A stretch of 64,000 bases of DNA from Megamerina dolium (taxonomy: Eukaryota > Arthropoda > Insecta > Diptera > Megamerinidae). Shown piece by piece: positions 61,818 through 64,000 of the stretch. The translations under genes were made by a program, and so were the position numbers. The notes below the pieces were generated by a model. That model worked only from the letters and a program-made list of their open reading frames with translations. It searched no databases and was not told where the DNA came from. The DNA lies in NCBI GenBank assembly GCA_963854835.1, contig OY978525.1, forward strand, positions 106,462,917 to 106,526,916. The letters are read 5' to 3'. Positions within the stretch are counted from its first letter, which is position 1; each line of letters opens with the position of its first letter.

Positions 61818-62355
61818 AAGTCAATAAATATCGTTCGGTAAAACAAAGCATTCACTGAAACGGTTGCACCATCATAATTTTCAAAAAAAAATATGGTCCA
61901 ATGACATCGCCACTCCAAAAAAAAACACACCAAACTGTCACTGGTTGCGGATGGAGAGGTTGTTCGACTATTTCTCTTGGGTTTTCGCAGCCCCAGATTC
62001 GGCAGTTTTGCTTATTCACGTACTCAGACAGAGCTTCATCACTCAGAATAATTTTGTTTGAGAAATCATGATCTTCTAGGAGACTTTTCAATTTATCGAT
62101 TAATTTCACTATAGCTGTACGAGAAGGCTCTTCATGACGGAAAAAACTGTACGAACTTTAAGAATCGTATTCGGGATATTTTCCCCGTTTTTGTAGTGAA
62201 TTTTCACTATTACAATGCGTTGTGCTAGTGTGTCTCGAACTACATCTGAAAATCTCTTCTCCTTCTTTTTCAAAAGTCAACGAATGACAGTTGTATGTTG
62301 ACACCTGAAAAATTAATGGGACATTTAAAATGACACCTGTGGATGAAATATCCTG
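61818..62355 (-). mobile_element. rosa-type mariner, 3'-truncated
   Basis: The right end CAGGATATTTCATCCACAGG (minus strand) lies next to TA at 62356-62357. The transposase frame from about 62109 reads MKLIDKLKSLLEDHDFSNKI and ILSDEALSEYVNKQNCRIWG with the first catalytic Asp. PVTVWCVFFWSG and VIGPYFF follow, then a shifted GATVSVN block to about 61818, where family A begins. The C-terminal catalytic blocks and other terminal repeat are missing. Confidence 0.75.
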
Positions 62356-62359
62356 TAGT

Positions 62360-64000
62360 CCGAAATTCTTGTCCTTAAAGGCTGTAAAATTTATAATTTT
62401 AATTTTCGGTTTTTAATCAAGTTAACATATAGAAGAAATATATTATTTCATAAATAATTACCATAGGCATAGGTAAGGCACTTTAAAAATTCAATTCATC
62501 TACCCTACTATTCAACTAATATAATTATAAAATTAATATTTTTTAAGAAGCAAAAATTTTGCCTTGAAAATTTAGCTCAAACCAGAATGTAATTAATCAT
62601 AAATACTTGTAGCAGTAATTAACTGAAACATATTCATATTCATTACATACATATGTACGTATATACTCAAATTATTGTTGGACTCTTCATAAATTCATTA
62701 TGTGAAACATTACACTTTTTTTTTTTTGGACTATAATCAATCTTTTTTTTTGTTTATTTAATTTTTATTTTTGTGAAAAATCTTATATTTTCACCCACAA
62801 ACAATTAGATAAATTTTTACAGCCTCCATGGGGAATCCTAAAACAATTAATGTAACAACAACAAAATGTAATAAAGTGTATGAGAGCCTTGAAATATGTG
62901 TATGATTCATTTTTTTACAGCAAATTAAATACTCACAAAATAAAAATAAATAAGAAATAGAGAAGAGTTGATGACTTCTTCTTCTTTTTTTCTTATTCGC
63001 ATACATTTGCTTATGAATTATGAGTGCCCAATATCTCATTCTCTCAAATGGATACTTCTCTTAGCCGTAAAGTAAAAGCTATGACGCCTTGAAGTATGCT
63101 GTTCTATTGTGTTTAATTCATTAAAGTTTTTTCATAAACTGGCATTTTATGAGATGAAGAAAACGAGAGAAACAACAAGACAACAACGAAAAAAAAAATG
63201 ATTTGTTTTCATCAGGCACAATGATGGTAAGGATTGTAATCAGGGATAATAAACTCTTGATAGTCGAGTATATGGGTATAGTCATTTTTTATGATATATC
63301 CCTTTTTTTTTCTTCTTCTTTAAAAATATACAATCATACCTACGCGTACTAAAAATTTATGATTTTTAATGATGAACATTTTTGCATATTCCTTTTGTCG
63401 TTATTAAGACAAAAAAAAAAACGAAATTGTATAAATAAATCATAAAGAAAACACTTTCTCTTTCATTAGTAAGTATTTCAAATTACGTTATTTTTTTTTT
63501 TAATTAAATAATTGTGGTAATATAGTAATATTGAATGCCCATTACTTTATTTAAATTGCCGTTTTTGACTGCTTGCTTCTACTATTTCATTTATTTTCAG
63601 TCTTCCGTAGGTCAATTTGTCAGTGCAAGTGTATTGCCCTTTGCCATATTTGCCAATAGCTATCGGAGATAGAGACGCTCACGCACCAATACAATAGAGA
63701 ACGATTTCCAAATTCCATTCTCTAGTGACGCACAACCACACACGCACTCAGGCACGCATGCAAAAAATAATATATGTATTGTAAATTGTTAAAATACTTA
63801 TGGGGCTTCATTTTAAGCACCCTTCATATAACCACCATTTTAGAAGTACAGTAAGGAACAAAAAAAAAAAAAAACAAATATTAGAGGGCGACAAGTCTAA
63901 TAAAGTGAACAAAAAAGCAATTTACCATACTTCCTCCTTCATTACTTGTTATATATCTTTTTTTCGATTTTCGTTCTCACTGAATGTAATTTACTCTATT
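62360..64000. other. AT-rich intronic DNA with one GC-richer island
   Basis: 63598-63765 is less AT-rich than its surroundings (ACGCACAACCACACACGCAC). It could be a non-coding exon or regulatory island, but neither splice sites nor a frame decide it. The rest is AT-rich with A and T runs. Confidence 0.45.

Larger units (their letters stand above)
36626..64000 (-). other. Partial large intron, upstream of the Sdc-like exon
   Basis: Ends (minus strand) with a long pyrimidine tract, made of ATTTT repeats and a T run, and CAG directly before the exon. The signal-peptide exon expected upstream was not found, so this intron should extend beyond the right edge. It contains LINE, MITE, foldback, mariner, Helentron-like and SINE remnants. 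Confidence 0.6.

Noticed and set aside
63210..63236. Microexon-like GCACAATGATG between a CAG and GTAAGG on the plus strand
   Set aside because: 11 nt on the strand opposite the only gene; expected by chance in this length.

Overview
The window is AT-rich animal DNA with no bacterial-style gene organisation. It looks like a fly (Diptera), possibly a tephritid-type fruit fly. The pointers are several insect mariner lineages including a rosa-like one, Helitron-type elements with GTCY microsatellites of the dipteran 'mini-me' kind, tRNA-derived SINEs, and RNase H-bearing LINEs. The species assignment is inference.

I can support only one host protein-coding segment. It is a 150-nt minus-strand exon at 36476-36625 with a good acceptor and donor and a 50-codon open frame. 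The encoded acidic stretch, with a glycosaminoglycan-attachment type Glu-Gly-Ser-Gly-Gly motif after a serine-rich stretch, fits the N-terminal ectodomain of Syndecan (Sdc). On that reading about 36 kb on one side (downstream, low coordinates) and 27 kb on the other (upstream) are large introns of the same gene. No other Sdc exon was recognised here.

The introns are a transposon graveyard. Reading left to right: mariner at 1.0-2.2 kb; an unclassified repeat family ('family A') with a Cys-rich coding scrap at 5.3-6.1 kb; a SINE scrap at 6.15 kb; a rosa-like DD41 mariner at 7.8-9.1 kb; a SINE split by an insertion at 10.6-11.5 kb; a GC-richer block and a mariner fragment at 11.7-12.65 kb; tandem 'family B' units plus a SINE at 13.7-14.85 kb; a Helentron-like element at 15.05-16.36 kb; a LINE at 17.35-19.2 kb; family A with a coding remnant at 20.57-21.36 kb; a 5'-truncated LINE with a 13-bp target duplication at 23.05-23.43 kb; a second Helentron-like copy at 27.1-28.76 kb; family B at 29.3-30.1 kb; mariners at 30.5-31.3, 32.4-33.4 and 35.7-35.9 kb around another family B array (34.4-35.6 kb); the Sdc exon; an I-like LINE tail at 37.6-38.5 kb; a MITE and an abutting foldback element at 39.25-40.2 kb; mariner pieces at 40.85-42.1 kb; a third Helentron-like copy at 45.0-46.36 kb; a 20-bp minisatellite at 49.4-50.16 kb; SINEs at 52.7-53.9 kb, one nested in family A; family A at 58.6-59.4 and 61.3-61.8 kb; and a last mariner to 62.36 kb. 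Every transposon ORF seen is broken by stops, frameshifts or truncation.

The most interesting items are the foldback element with a palindromic flank, the 3' tail shared by a SINE and a LINE, the family A and B repeats with hairpins and a conserved coding end, and the Helentron-like copies that differ in microsatellite length and in internal 297-bp repeat number. I found no convincing new gene system. These calls come from reading the sequence and remembered family motifs; no database was searched.
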